Assembly: GCF_019511525.1 (NCBI RefSeq)
Contig: NZ_JAEUAT010000006.1
Coordinates: 186,001-250,000, forward strand
Length of the DNA stretch: 64,000 nt
Reading direction: 5' to 3'
From: Rhizobium cauense
GTDB taxonomy: Bacteria; Pseudomonadota; Alphaproteobacteria; Rhizobiales; Rhizobiaceae
Positions 54,703 through 63,757 of this stretch are shown here, piece after piece. Below the pieces are notes generated by a model. The model had not been told where the DNA came from. It did not search any database and saw nothing but the letters and a program-made list of their open reading frames with translations. The position numbers and the translations under genes were made by a program. Position 1 is the stretch's first letter, and every line of letters starts with the position of its first letter.

Positions 54703-54905
54703 GTCTCGTCATCCTTACGACTGGTGCTTTCCGTTGCCAACCGCTCCAGCTGCCTGGTCCCCAATTCTAAGCACTGCAGGGCTTCGTTTGCAAAGTTTTG
54801 ATATCGTTCCTCGAGAACACGAACGCCAATTGCCGACCATTGCGGCCGACCGGGGGCGCGTCTCCGCGCGATCGAGCTGCATGGGCTCAATGCGAAAGAG
54901 TTCAT
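54699..54905 (-). CDS. Small helical protein coupled to the ankyrin-like gene
   Basis: 68 residues from the ATG behind GGGGAGGCAGA, a strong ribosome binding site. The C-terminal half is a helix, VLEERYQNFANEALQCLELGTRQLERLA. Its stop overlaps the start of the ankyrin-like gene, so the two are probably made together. Function unknown; a chaperone or immunity partner is one possibility. Confidence 0.5.
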   Translation of the reverse strand: MNSFALSPCSSIARRRAPGRPQWSAIGVRVLEERYQNFANEALQCLELGTRQLERLATESTSRKDDET

Positions 54906-55057
54906 TCTGCCTCCCCACCTGTCGTCAAGCTGCGAACGTGGTCGAATGTCGACTTGAGTCAAAATCAGTGGGTTAGATGGAACTAACATAGCGCTTGTGC
55001 ATTTATGAGAGTTCCGAGAAATCAAACCCCTCTCGGGGCCTGTAACGATCAAACTTG

Positions 55058-55082
55058 CCCCGCACCTTCCTGCGGGGTTTTT
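55058..55082 (+). terminator. Rho-independent terminator without an obvious gene
   Basis: CCCCGCA-CCTTCC-TGCGGGG followed by TTTTT, reading on the plus strand. No plus-strand gene precedes it within several kilobases, so it may end a small RNA transcribed from 54.9-55.06 kb. Confidence 0.7.
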
Positions 55083-55307
55083 CTTTCAATTTTGTCTGCC
55101 TTCTCCCCCCTCCCCCAAGTGATTAGGTCGCCCATGCGAACGGAGGCGTCCCTCGTTCAGCCACGGTGCGCTATTCTCGTAAAGCTTGCAGATTTCTCTG
55201 TAAGCGGAGACGGTGGCCAAGCGGAACCCCAAGCGGACCATGTGTCTCTGTCTATGGCCAGGCCGCTGCATCTGCAGCGGCCTCGGCTGAACAGCTTAGC
55301 TTCAGGC

Positions 55308-55889
55308 TTAGCTGGCGAAATGCCCCAAAGTGAGATGTGAGGGGCCGCGCATAATTCCGACAGTGGACGAAAGGTGTTGCTCCCAACTCAATAGATTGTG
55401 AACCTGTAAAAGCCGAAAGCGCGGAATACCCCAACGCGTTTGGGATTGACCGATTTGCGCGGGTCCGGCCTCAGGCGAGCTTATCCAGACTTTGTCCGCT
55501 GCGAAAAGGTTCGTTGGGAGCCCCAGCTTTTCGAGACCATAGCCAATGGTCGCCTGTGACGAGCCGTACATGGGGGATGAATCGATGGGCCTTCCACCGC
55601 TGGCAAAAAATGCGCGCATCACCTCGGCGCACTCGTCCTGCAATTCTCGATCGTTTCCCACATTGAAGGTAATCCAGCCAACGACTGGGATCATTTCGCC
55701 GCTGGAGGGTATCTTCTTTTCAATAATCTCGCCAGCAGCGGCCGCCCTCGCAGAGCAGCCATTGTTGCCAGACCGGGAAGTGCGAGCAGGCACTGTCGTC
55801 GTGTTATGGACAATTCGCGTTACCCCAATCTCGCTTTGATCGTTGGGAAACTTGGCGACTCTCTCGGCAATTTCAATCTGATTTGGCAT
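55308..55889 (-). pseudogene. Aldo/keto reductase, truncated
   Basis: 193 codons. The section from IPSSGEMIPVVGW through GGRPIDSSPMYGSSQATIGYGLEKLGL, KVWISSPEAGPAQIGQSQTRWG and LLQVHNLLSWEQHL matches the first half of a secreted aldo/keto reductase subfamily, with the catalytic Asp and Tyr present. After this the sequence loses similarity and stops; the usual second half (another 130 residues or so) is absent. The loss coincides with the IS-like segment at 55203-55258. Expected to be non-functional. Confidence 0.7.
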
Positions 55890-56517
55890 CTCTGAGTGGG
55901 TCTTTTCAAAATCCTGGATGCGACACCCACATTACGAATGCAACGCCTGTTTGAAGAAGGTGCCAGGCAGGCGGGCGAGAGAAGATCGATCCCAACCGAT
56001 TCGCGCCCTGTCCCGGAAAAGAACAGGAAGGAACTTGTCACCGGCGACGACCTTCGACGAATCCGGCGCCAATTGGCGGTTGCGTAGCTCATTTTAGGGG
56101 GCCCAGCCTTTCGAAAGGCCTGCTTGAGCAACAGCTCCAACGTGACACCGTTCACCTACGCTCGAGCCCCATGAGGACCGGTGTCTTGATGGTTTGACGC
56201 CCGCATATACCGCGGCTCGGTGATAGTCTCGCTCACCCCAATCATGAGAAAATCCGGTGGACGATTACGCCCGGCCTGGTTGAAGCTTGTAGGAGTTACG
56301 TCCGGCATCGTGCTCATAGCGCCAGGAGCTCACCAGGAAGTTCCCCTGTTGGTGATATCAACGCGATCCGGCTCGTCACCGCCGCGTCGACGGAGCCAAA
56401 GAAACCGTGAAGCCGTTATCGTGCGGTTTGACATTCCGGTCGTTGACCACCGCCTTGTCATTCTTCATGAACCGTCCGCTGTTACGATGAAACACTGAGT
56501 CCCGAAGGAACATTGCA
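55890..56517. other. 628-bp stretch without a supported gene
   Basis: Only short frames with no ribosome binding site or recognisable sequence. Confidence 0.5.
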
Positions 56518-57156
56518 ATGCCCGAGAAAATAACTGCGGAGTTTCTTGAGGGCTTTCTCGGGAATCGGCGTCTTATGGACCAACTGGCGTTCATACTTGA
56601 AGTCGAAAAGCTCAAGACGATCTTGCGAAGGACATTGTTGCTGGACCGCTCCAGGGTAGAGAATGATGCCGAACATACCTGGCAGCTGGCCCTGATGGCT
56701 GCCGTGCTCTGTGAGCATTCCCGCGAACCGGTCGACACCCTGCGTGTGCTTAAGATGCTGCTTATCCACGATATTGTCGAAATTGATGCTGGTGATACCT
56801 TTGCCTACGATCCCATCGCGGCCTCCAGCCAGGCCGAGCGAGAGCTGAAGGCTGCAGATCGCATCTTTACGCTGCTGCCAAACGATCAAGCGGAAGAGTT
56901 CCGTGCTCTGTGGGATGAATTCGAGTCGAAGACTTCCGCCGAATCCCGTTTCGCCAACGCCATGGATCGGCTGCAGCCGCTGCTGCACAACTTTTTCACT
57001 GACGGCGGGACCTGGCAGACTGCAGGCGTCACCTCACCGGATGTAAATCGCCGAATGGCACCAATTGGTGCAGCCTCGGACACGTTGGGCGATCTCAGCA
57101 CAAGACTGATCGCACTGGCTGTCGAGAAGGGTATCCTGGCGCCGGGAGTGGAGTAG
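56518..57156 (+). CDS. HD-domain hydrolase, YfbR/HDDC2-like
   Basis: 212 residues. The metal-binding pattern is ENDAEHTWQLALMAAVL (His), LLIHDIVEIDAGDTFAYD (His-Asp pair) and a late Asp in NAMDRLQPLLHNF, the layout of the HD_3 family, which includes 5'-deoxynucleotidases. The N-terminus MDQLAFILEVEKLKTILRRTLL is typical. The ATG has AAGGAAC upstream. It stands alone; a role in nucleotide-pool control is a family inference. Confidence 0.85.
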   Translation: MPEKITAEFLEGFLGNRRLMDQLAFILEVEKLKTILRRTLLLDRSRVENDAEHTWQLALMAAVLCEHSREPVDTLRVLKMLLIHDIVEIDAGDTFAYDPIAASSQAERELKAADRIFTLLPNDQAEEFRALWDEFESKTSAESRFANAMDRLQPLLHNFFTDGGTWQTAGVTSPDVNRRMAPIGAASDTLGDLSTRLIALAVEKGILAPGVE

Positions 57157-57307
57157 CGCACGGTGCCTTTTCAGTCAGAATCCGATAGTCGTCATCTACT
57201 GGCTCGTGGCTCTCACCGCCGCTGAAACCGGCGGAGCGTCAGGGAGGCTGTGACAGGCCGCCATTGTTTCCTACGCGACCGGAAACACCTTGAAACAACG
57301 CGTCGGA

Positions 57308-58327
57308 TCATACGGAGCGCCGGGTTCGCAACCCCCATGCTCGCATGAGCTCCAATGGCGCAGAAAGTTCCGACGGCAGGACGTAAGCATCAGCTGCCCT
57401 CTCCTTTTGATTTGAGAACCGTCGCGGCAACCCATGCCCCAGCCCCTGAACGGAGTAAAATGACAGCTGCAGACGGTCTCCCCGTTTCCATTCCTCCAGA
57501 GTGCCCCATGACATCTGCTTCGTTCGCCCCGCCTCATTGACCAAGTCCGTTGCTTCGAGCCATTGCGAGACCAAAGCGCGTCCATTGAGCGGATTAACGA
57601 CACTATCGGCCGTCCCATGCCATACCGAGATCGGTGGCCATTCTTTCGCGTTCGGCGAAACACTGCGCACCAGGTCGCCCCACTCCTGCGGCTCTCGCTT
57701 GATACCGGACCTCATGCCGCGCATGGCCGATATTGCATCCCTTGCCGCGCCGAACGGCATCCCCGCGAAAATGGCAGCACCAGCAAAGAGATCGGGATAC
57801 GTGGCGACGAGCGCCGAAGTCATCGCTCCTCCAGCAGATAGGCCCGCAACGTAGACCCTGGAGCGATCTACCCGATAGCGGCGGCATGTGTACTCGATCA
57901 TCTGGCGAACCGACATCAACTCGCTACGGTCCCGCGCCACCGCGCTTGGCCGAAACCAATTAAAGCATCGCTGGGCGTTGTTTGTCTCGTTTTGCTGAGG
58001 ATAGAGGAGAATAAAGCCCCGCTGTGTCGCGAACTTGGAGAAGCCGGTTGCCGTATCCAGGCTTTCCGGCGTCTGTCTGCACCCATGCAGGACCACCACC
58101 AATGGCGGCTTGGCCGGTAATGTCCTGGGCACAAAGACCTTCATCGTTAAGCGTCCAGGATTGCTACCGAACCCCGTCACTTCGCCGAGTTTGGGCTTGG
58201 CCGCGACCGGGCTACGCGATTTTGACGCGGTTCGGGTTGGTGCACGAAGAGCCTTTGCAATCAGTTTTCGATACGCTTTTTGCGTTCTCAGCAGTCTGGA
58301 GAATGATCTCGGCAATTTGAACGTCAT
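57308..58327 (-). CDS. PHB-depolymerase-type esterase (LpqC family)
   Basis: 339 residues, alpha/beta-hydrolase. The oxyanion region is PPLVVVLHGCRQTPES, the nucleophile Ser lies in VYVAGLSAGGAMTSALVATYP, and the acid/His region is WHGTADSVVNPLNG with GLGHGLPRR. This is the esterase/PHB depolymerase family 1 pattern. The basic N-terminus (about 45 residues) is not a clear signal peptide, so the enzyme may be intracellular, acting on granules or small esters. It stands alone on the minus strand. Confidence 0.87.
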   Translation of the reverse strand: MTFKLPRSFSRLLRTQKAYRKLIAKALRAPTRTASKSRSPVAAKPKLGEVTGFGSNPGRLTMKVFVPRTLPAKPPLVVVLHGCRQTPESLDTATGFSKFATQRGFILLYPQQNETNNAQRCFNWFRPSAVARDRSELMSVRQMIEYTCRRYRVDRSRVYVAGLSAGGAMTSALVATYPDLFAGAAIFAGMPFGAARDAISAMRGMRSGIKREPQEWGDLVRSVSPNAKEWPPISVWHGTADSVVNPLNGRALVSQWLEATDLVNEAGRTKQMSWGTLEEWKRGDRLQLSFYSVQGLGHGLPRRFSNQKERAADAYVLPSELSAPLELMRAWGLRTRRSV

Positions 58328-58590
58328 CTTAGAACGCCTTCCTTCGACGTCGCCGATGCTCTCCCGCGGCTTGAATGGGCGCCGCCACCGACAGATTAGT
58401 GAAACTAGCCTATTGGATCAGAGGCTTATTCAGAAGGGCGAAACGGACAACTCTCCTATGCGTTCAATCGGTTGGGGGATGGACGACCTACAGCTTCGAC
58501 CCCGAGAATTGCCCGCATTTCGTGATAAAGTCTCAGGATTGAAGGTCGACAAGAAGGCCCTATATGTTCCCTGTTCGAAGGGAGGCGGCA

Positions 58591-58818
58591 ATGCAGGACA
58601 CCGATTTTCTAATTCTCTCGAGCGCCGTCAGGCAGTGGTATCGGTACTATGACGTAGATCCGGACGAAGAGGCATCCAGACTTCTTAACCACGCAGCAAT
58701 AGAACTTTTCGACCAGGGTCATCGGTCGGTCGAAGGCATAGCCACGGTGTTGATCGAGAACTACGTTGGCCCGTGGCCCTCGTCGGAGAACGTGACCAGG
58801 TCTAATCTGGTCCAGTAG
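58591..58818 (+). CDS. Hypothetical small protein
   Basis: 75 residues from the ATG behind GGGAGGCGGCA, a strong site. LILSSAVRQWYRYYDVDPDEEASRLLNHAAIELFDQGHRSVEGIATVLIENY is mostly helical and folded-looking. The family was not recognised. The 250 bp after it hold nothing supported. Confidence 0.6.
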   Translation: MQDTDFLILSSAVRQWYRYYDVDPDEEASRLLNHAAIELFDQGHRSVEGIATVLIENYVGPWPSSENVTRSNLVQ

Positions 58819-59068
58819 TTCGACGGGCGTCCCGAAAAGCCTCGTCCAGAGAGTTGCAGGAAAACCTTTCGCGTCAGCGCTCTCGCGAACGGAACAGACT
58901 AAATCTGCGCTCTCCGATGCGACCACAGCGATGTCGCATGTTCCAGAGAGCCATTCCTGAAAACCGCCACCAAAGCGGCACAAGAGCCGTCCCTGGTGGG
59001 CAATCTGTCTGGAACCAATTCTGACTTTCCGCATTTCATGCTGCGGTTGAAGCGGAGCTTGAAAGAAA

Positions 59069-59302
59069 ATGCAGTGGCATACGCCTGTTGTCGTCAACAT
59101 CGGATCTGCAAGGCATGTCGTGAGAGGAACTCAGGAAGCGGCTTGGCTTCTTGCAGACAAATGGCCAACCTTGACAGGCAATTCCTTTGTCAGGGCACTT
59201 AAGGCTTGCGCAGCCGCTCTTGAAGGACGGCGAACGCAGACCTATGCTCGGCTTGCTTTCATCGCTGCAGCACATCACGCATCTCTTGTTGTAGAGCGCT
59301 AG
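59069..59302 (+). CDS. DUF982 family protein (second copy)
   Basis: 77 residues: PVVVNIGSARHVVRGTQEAAWLLADKWPTLTGNSFVRALKACAAALEGR then YARLAFIAAAHHA, the DUF982 pattern of strand pair, helix and a C-terminal ARxAFxxAA helix. It is closer to the family consensus than the copy at 26604. Its ribosome binding site is weak. Confidence 0.78.
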   Translation: MQWHTPVVVNIGSARHVVRGTQEAAWLLADKWPTLTGNSFVRALKACAAALEGRRTQTYARLAFIAAAHHASLVVER

Positions 59303-59799
59303 CGCGCGTGCTCCCATCCTCGAACAGCCGATCGAATCGGCCGCGAATGAATTAACAACGTCGATCTGCATCCCTTGAGCGTCGAACCTAATGAGTGTTC
59401 GGCAGCCAATATTGATTGCGCGTGTCCCGGGACGCATTCGAACGACGACGATCATTGCTGATGCCCTGTTTTATTCGCTGTCTGTGGCTATTCCTTTATC
59501 GATTTCATCGATGCGGGAGTGGTTAAAGAGTCGGCTGATCGGTTCTCGCGCGCCAGATGCGATGGGACTACATGATCTTACTCAAGGTTTTCCTGTCGAG
59601 TGCAACAAGAAGGAAAAGTCGCCGGCGTCGGAGAATTTACATTTGCCCGCGCCGCCCTCCCTTCCTTACCCGCAAAAGTGCGACTTGTCGCCCTCGGTTT
59701 CTCAGGGTCCTTATCGGTTGCAGTCCCGACGCCACCAGCGATCGTGACAGCACAGACGCCGCGATGGTCGCGGCTCGGCAATCAGAAAAGGAGCATGAA
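59303..59799. other. 497-bp stretch without a supported gene
   Basis: No gene, repeat or RNA recognised. The region directly upstream of the DUF736 gene is likely its promoter. Confidence 0.5.
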
Positions 59800-60108
59800 A
59801 TGGCTACCATCGGGACCTTCACTGCCACGGAGGGCGGCTTCACGGGTCAAATCCGCACACTCGCTCTGAACATAAAGGCTCGGATCGCGCGCGTTGAAAG
59901 CCCCTCCGACAAGGGACCTCAGTATCGCATCTTCGCAGGCGCCGTCGACCTGGGCGCTGCGTGGCTGAAAACATCAGAACATGGCCGCGATTATCTGTCC
60001 GTCAAGCTGGACGACCCGAGCTTCTCGGCACCAATTTACGCAACCCTTGCCGAGATCGAAGGGCAGACAGAACACCAGTTGATCTGGTCGCGTCCGAACC
60101 GGGATTAA
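59800..60108 (+). CDS. DUF736 family protein
   Basis: 102 residues from the ATG behind [65 protein letters not shown] and PIYATLAE are the DUF736 hallmark. This small protein is common on plasmids and integrative elements of alphaproteobacteria, usually near conjugation genes, as here. It is followed by its own terminator. Confidence 0.9.
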   Translation: MATIGTFTATEGGFTGQIRTLALNIKARIARVESPSDKGPQYRIFAGAVDLGAAWLKTSEHGRDYLSVKLDDPSFSAPIYATLAEIEGQTEHQLIWSRPNRD

Positions 60109-60116
60109 AGCAAGGC

Positions 60117-60143
60117 AAGCCCCGCTTAGCTGCGGGGCTTTTT
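60117..60143 (+). terminator. Rho-independent terminator after the DUF736 gene
   Basis: AAGCCCCGC-TTAGCT-GCGGGGCTT followed by TTT, starting 8 bp after the stop codon. Confidence 0.85.
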
Positions 60144-60191
60144 CCAATATTGAGAGTCTGTGTTCGGCTTTCCAGTCGTTGTCCACACATA

Positions 60192-62111
60192 TTAACGCCT
60201 GTCACGGTGAAACTGGTTGTCGGCCACTGAGCGTCTCATATCGGCGCGTCGAAACCAGATCGCACGTCCGCATCGAAGTGGCGGGTTTCCTGCAGTGAAC
60301 ACAATCTGCTCATCAGCCCTCATCTCCAAGACTTCATGTGGTAAGATCAATGGCCGCGCGGCGAGCTGCTTCGACCGGGTTCTCGAGAAGCCTTTGGATT
60401 GGGAACTGTTACTGATCTGGTCGACCTCGACAGTCGTCATTCCACACCGACGTGAAATGTATTCGGCAGTTTCCGCATCATTGACAGCTGCAAAGCTAAT
60501 CCAGCTCGCGCTCTCAAACCATTTGCTGGACGCGTCACGGCCCCCATAGGACTCGCGCAACTGACCGATTGATTGGTACATCATTGTAAGGGTAATGCCA
60601 TACTTGCGCCCCGCATCCCGGGCCGTCTCAAGAATTCCCATGTGACCAAGCCGTGCGACTTCGTCGAGGAGGAACAATACCCGTCCTACCCTATCGCCGC
60701 TGCGGTTATAGATGGCATTGAGTAGGGAACCAATAATGAGGCGCGCAAGGCCGGCATGGTTCTCAAGAGTCTTCAGATCTATGTTGATGAACACGTCGTT
60801 GACGCCGGAGGCAACATCATCCGTTACGAAAGTGGTCCCAGACACAAGAGCGGCAAGGTTCGGGTAGGAGAGCCAATGGGTTTCTTTACTTACGTTGGCG
60901 TACACGCCTGAGAAGGTCTCAGGGGTCATATTCACGAATGCTGCAACGTTCTCTCTGACAAACGTAGACCGCGAGTTGTTGTAAATGTCCTCCAATCTCA
61001 ATCTAAGTTTCGGTTCAGGCTCGGACATATTGGCACGAACCTTTTGAAGGGTCTGATCGTGTTCCGGTGTATGTCCTGATAGGCAGACATCAGCGATCAG
61101 CGCCGTCAGTAGCTGCAGACTCGAGGCGCGAAAAAAGTCATCCTTCGGTCCATTGACCCGACCGCTATCACTGATGATCCAGGAAGCCACCGCGGCTATG
61201 TCCTCCTCGGCGGTACTGCCAAACCGGCCGATCCAGTCCAAGACATTGAAGCCGGTCTCCGGGTGCTTGGGGTCCAGCACCATGGTGCGGCGGCCAGTCT
61301 GCACCCGTTGCCTCCGCACCATCGGCTCGACTTCGCCAGAGGGGTCGAGCACGACCATCGAACCGTCCCATGTGATCGCCGTGGGTATTGTTACAGAACT
61401 TGTTTTGAAGCCTCCTGAACCGGCGAAGACAAGCCCATGCGAGGAGCCGAATGAGCCGTCGAAGCAAAGCAGGGGCGACTTGCCACCTGCCCCCCATGTT
61501 TGTGGATCGCGTGGCCGAAATGGAACGCCCACGGCATGGTCACGATCTACCCGGTATCGCTCGCCGATCACTATTCCGCCAGCTTCGGAAAAAATTGATC
61601 CCGATTGCTTCATTGTCATCCAATCGGCTTCACCATAGATCGCGCGCCTGCCCCTTTTCCGCCTTGGCTTGGAAGACCCGAATGCAGCATTACCGATGAA
61701 GACGGTACGCAACGCGAAGCCCCCGGCAAATACCAGTGCGGCACTTCCAGCGACGGTACCCCAATCGATAAAATGCACCAGCGACGGGTCCGCCGGCAGT
61801 TGATCAAGAAACGGCGCCAGCCGCGCCGTCTCTTGCAGCCCTCCAATCAGAATGAGCGAGATGCTGGCGGCAACTACACCTGCGCCAACGACGGAAACAA
61901 ACTTCGAGCCGGCCGAGGCAAACAACATAAGGAGGCCAGCAGTGGCTGCGGCGGCATTGGGTGCCGCTCTCTCTACGTGCAAGAGCAAGAGCATTGCCGC
62001 ATCTGTTCTGCCGAAACCGGCCAGCCAAAAGTCGATAGCTGACAAACTTCGAGCGACAAGGATCATCAGTGACAGTGAAACCATGAAGAGTATCAGCCTA
62101 GCTGCTTTCAT
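60192..62111 (-). CDS. traG: TraG, VirD4-type coupling protein
   Basis: 639 residues from the ATG of MKAARLILFMV; a TTG seven codons upstream is possible. The N-terminal 150 residues hold four hydrophobic segments. The motor domain has Walker A FAGSGGFKTSSVTIPT near 220, Walker B VLFLLDEVARLGHM near 485 and MYQSIGQLRESYGG. The phrases GEADWMTMKQ, GGIVIGERYRVD and DPQTWGAGGKSPLLCFDGSF are diagnostic of Ti/Sym-plasmid TraG. It links the relaxosome to the transfer channel. The gene directly upstream is a traC remnant; traD, normally between them, is missing. Confidence 0.95.
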   Translation of the reverse strand: MKAARLILFMVSLSLMILVARSLSAIDFWLAGFGRTDAAMLLLLHVERAAPNAAAATAGLLMLFASAGSKFVSVVGAGVVAASISLILIGGLQETARLAPFLDQLPADPSLVHFIDWGTVAGSAALVFAGGFALRTVFIGNAAFGSSKPRRKRGRRAIYGEADWMTMKQSGSIFSEAGGIVIGERYRVDRDHAVGVPFRPRDPQTWGAGGKSPLLCFDGSFGSSHGLVFAGSGGFKTSSVTIPTAITWDGSMVVLDPSGEVEPMVRRQRVQTGRRTMVLDPKHPETGFNVLDWIGRFGSTAEEDIAAVASWIISDSGRVNGPKDDFFRASSLQLLTALIADVCLSGHTPEHDQTLQKVRANMSEPEPKLRLRLEDIYNNSRSTFVRENVAAFVNMTPETFSGVYANVSKETHWLSYPNLAALVSGTTFVTDDVASGVNDVFINIDLKTLENHAGLARLIIGSLLNAIYNRSGDRVGRVLFLLDEVARLGHMGILETARDAGRKYGITLTMMYQSIGQLRESYGGRDASSKWFESASWISFAAVNDAETAEYISRRCGMTTVEVDQISNSSQSKGFSRTRSKQLAARPLILPHEVLEMRADEQIVFTAGNPPLRCGRAIWFRRADMRRSVADNQFHRDRR

Positions 62112-62138
62112 TGACCAAGGCCTCCGTGCCAATGAAAG

Positions 62139-62293
62139 TCAGCGTTGAAGGTCGGCTCCATCGATTTCAATCTCCCAATGCCCGCCCTCAACGCGAGGCG
62201 GCCAATGCGCTTTGCCCGGCGCGTCTTCGCGTGTTTGAGCTGTTCCTGGAGTCTGGCGATTTCTTCGCGGAACTTCGACGATTGCTTTTGCAT
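62139..62293 (-). pseudogene. traC: TraC remnant, frameshifted and truncated
   Basis: From the ATG behind GAGAGG the frame reads MQKQSSKFREEIARLQEQLK...KRIGRLALRAGIG, the N-terminal 40 residues of TraC. Near 62175 one base appears to be missing; the next frame continues with the expected EIEIDGADLQR and stops at 62139. TraC of Ti plasmids is about 100 residues, so the C-terminal half is absent. The gene is probably inactive unless the shift is a sequencing error. Confidence 0.72.
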
Positions 62294-62428
62294 TGCTGAT
62301 ACCTCTCGTACGATTGGCGCGAACAACAGACGGTCTCTTAGATCGCGTCATCGATCTACTCGCATATTTGCGGGTTGGCGCAGTCAATGCCTTTGAGCAA
62401 CCCCAACTGTTCCGAGGGAGCGGGTGCC

Positions 62429-62495
62429 GAAGGCAATTATACGTCGCTTGGGCGACGCACTGGCAAAGGGCGGCCTACCAGCTCGCCCTTTGCCT
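62429..62495. other. Likely oriT of the Ti-type transfer system
   Basis: The segment AATTATACGTCGC resembles the core of the pTi oriT. It contains the inverted repeat CGTCGC-TTGG-GCGACG (62442-62457) and is flanked by a perfect 11-bp inverted repeat, GGCAAAGGGCG at 62462-62472 and CGCCCTTTGCC at 62484-62494. It lies just upstream of traC, the normal place. On Ti-type plasmids traA would begin on the other side; it does not here. Confidence 0.62.
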
Positions 62496-62848
62496 GAAAA
62501 ACCAATGAAGGTACCGGCGCGGGTCGCCCATGATGAGCCGTTCCGATTGCCGATGCTGCAGGCGACATCAGGGGCATAACTAACGGAGAGATCGAATCTT
62601 TTGGCCCCTCAGATCCACAACGAGGGGCGTCAGTTGCCGTCAGTTCCATTCACATCAAGACGGTTGTTGTTCGGTTTCGTTGCGATCAGCATGTCGTCAG
62701 TTACAGTGTTTGTTCGTGCAATGACGACAGCTTCGAACATGTGGATAGCTTCGAATTATTCTGGTACAGAACCGGAGGGACGCTCCCGGCGCTCAGCGGT
62801 TGATCAGGAGCCGCTGCCCAGTCAACGTGAGAGCGTTGAAGTCTTTCA
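62496..62848. other. 353-bp stretch where traA would be expected
   Basis: No TraA N-terminus or other gene is recognisable in any plus-strand frame. Confidence 0.5.
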
Positions 62849-63295
62849 CTAAAGCGCCAAGACATTCAACAAGAGTTTCCGTAAGTCTGGCTCGTTGACA
62901 TGTCGCGCAGCCTCAACCGGCTTCATCCAAATGACATTGCGCTCGGCCATTTCTGGAAATCGCTTCTTACGCCGCCGCACCTTGATGAGGTAAACAGACA
63001 CTAGTGGCTCGATCTTGCGTCCATCAGCAAGAATCTTGGAGTAGCGGAATTCACCGAACGGCTTTCGTTTGACCTTTCCAACGACGCCAGCCTCCTCCCA
63101 TGCCTCGCGTTCGGCAACCTCCCGGGGCGTTAGACCGTTTATGGGCCATCCCTTTGGGATCATCCATCTCCTCGTCTCTCGAGTGGTGATCATTAGTACT
63201 TCAGGGCCGTCAGCTTGCGAGCGCATGCAGATCGCCCCGATCTGGTAAGCAGGTGCCGGGGTCGAAGTATGTATACCGTTTGCCTGCTTATTCAT
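62849..63295 (-). CDS. NUDIX hydrolase, DIPP-like
   Basis: 148 residues from the ATG of MNKQANGIHTST; the frame is open upstream, but that part is not family-like. The Nudix region reads RWMIPKGWPINGLTPREVAEREAWEEAGVVG. The REAWEEAG core is intact, while the early Glu of the Nudix box is Leu, as far as I recall a feature of a rhizobial subfamily with IPKGWP. These enzymes cleave diphosphoinositol polyphosphates or dinucleoside polyphosphates; the substrate here is unknown. Confidence 0.87.
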   Translation of the reverse strand: MNKQANGIHTSTPAPAYQIGAICMRSQADGPEVLMITTRETRRWMIPKGWPINGLTPREVAEREAWEEAGVVGKVKRKPFGEFRYSKILADGRKIEPLVSVYLIKVRRRKKRFPEMAERNVIWMKPVEAARHVNEPDLRKLLLNVLAL

Positions 63296-63757
63296 TCGCT
63301 CACCGCTGATCTCGTGGCCGAACAAGCACGTGAGGTCGGAGTTCCCGACCTCCTGGTGCGTTAGTGTTCGCCATGCGATGCTTTCGTGAGTCAATGAGAT
63401 GTCGAAAAGTTCCGTGACGCGGGCGGAAGGCTGCTCGGAGGCGAGACTGGCCGCGTTGAACGTGGCTCGAAAGACTTGCTGATTGGTAGCCTGTGGATGC
63501 TACTCCACGGCGGCAACAATGTCTTTCGGTTTCAATCTGACTTCGCCAGCCGTGCCACGGGTCCGGCGATCCAGGCGATCTCAGCCAAGTATTATCCTCG
63601 GACCCATATTTGAACCCAAAAATGAGCCATGCCAGCAGCTGAAAATGCGGCACTTCACAATGAGAAGGGTTCATTGCGACGTTGGCCGGGAAGCCAGTTG
63701 GTCGAGACGTCCCCTCGCCCACACGTTTTCACGGTTCTTTTGATTGTCAAACCTCAA
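63296..63757. other. 462-bp stretch without a supported gene
   Basis: No convincing gene on either strand. It separates the NUDIX gene from the end of the histidine kinase gene. Confidence 0.45.

Noticed and set aside
61153..62042. Plus-strand frames opposite traG
   Set aside because: They mirror the traG coding sequence and have no motifs of their own.
63300..63722. Minus-strand frame of 140 codons between the NUDIX and kinase genes
   Set aside because: Low-complexity, Arg/Ser/Pro-rich translation without a ribosome binding site.
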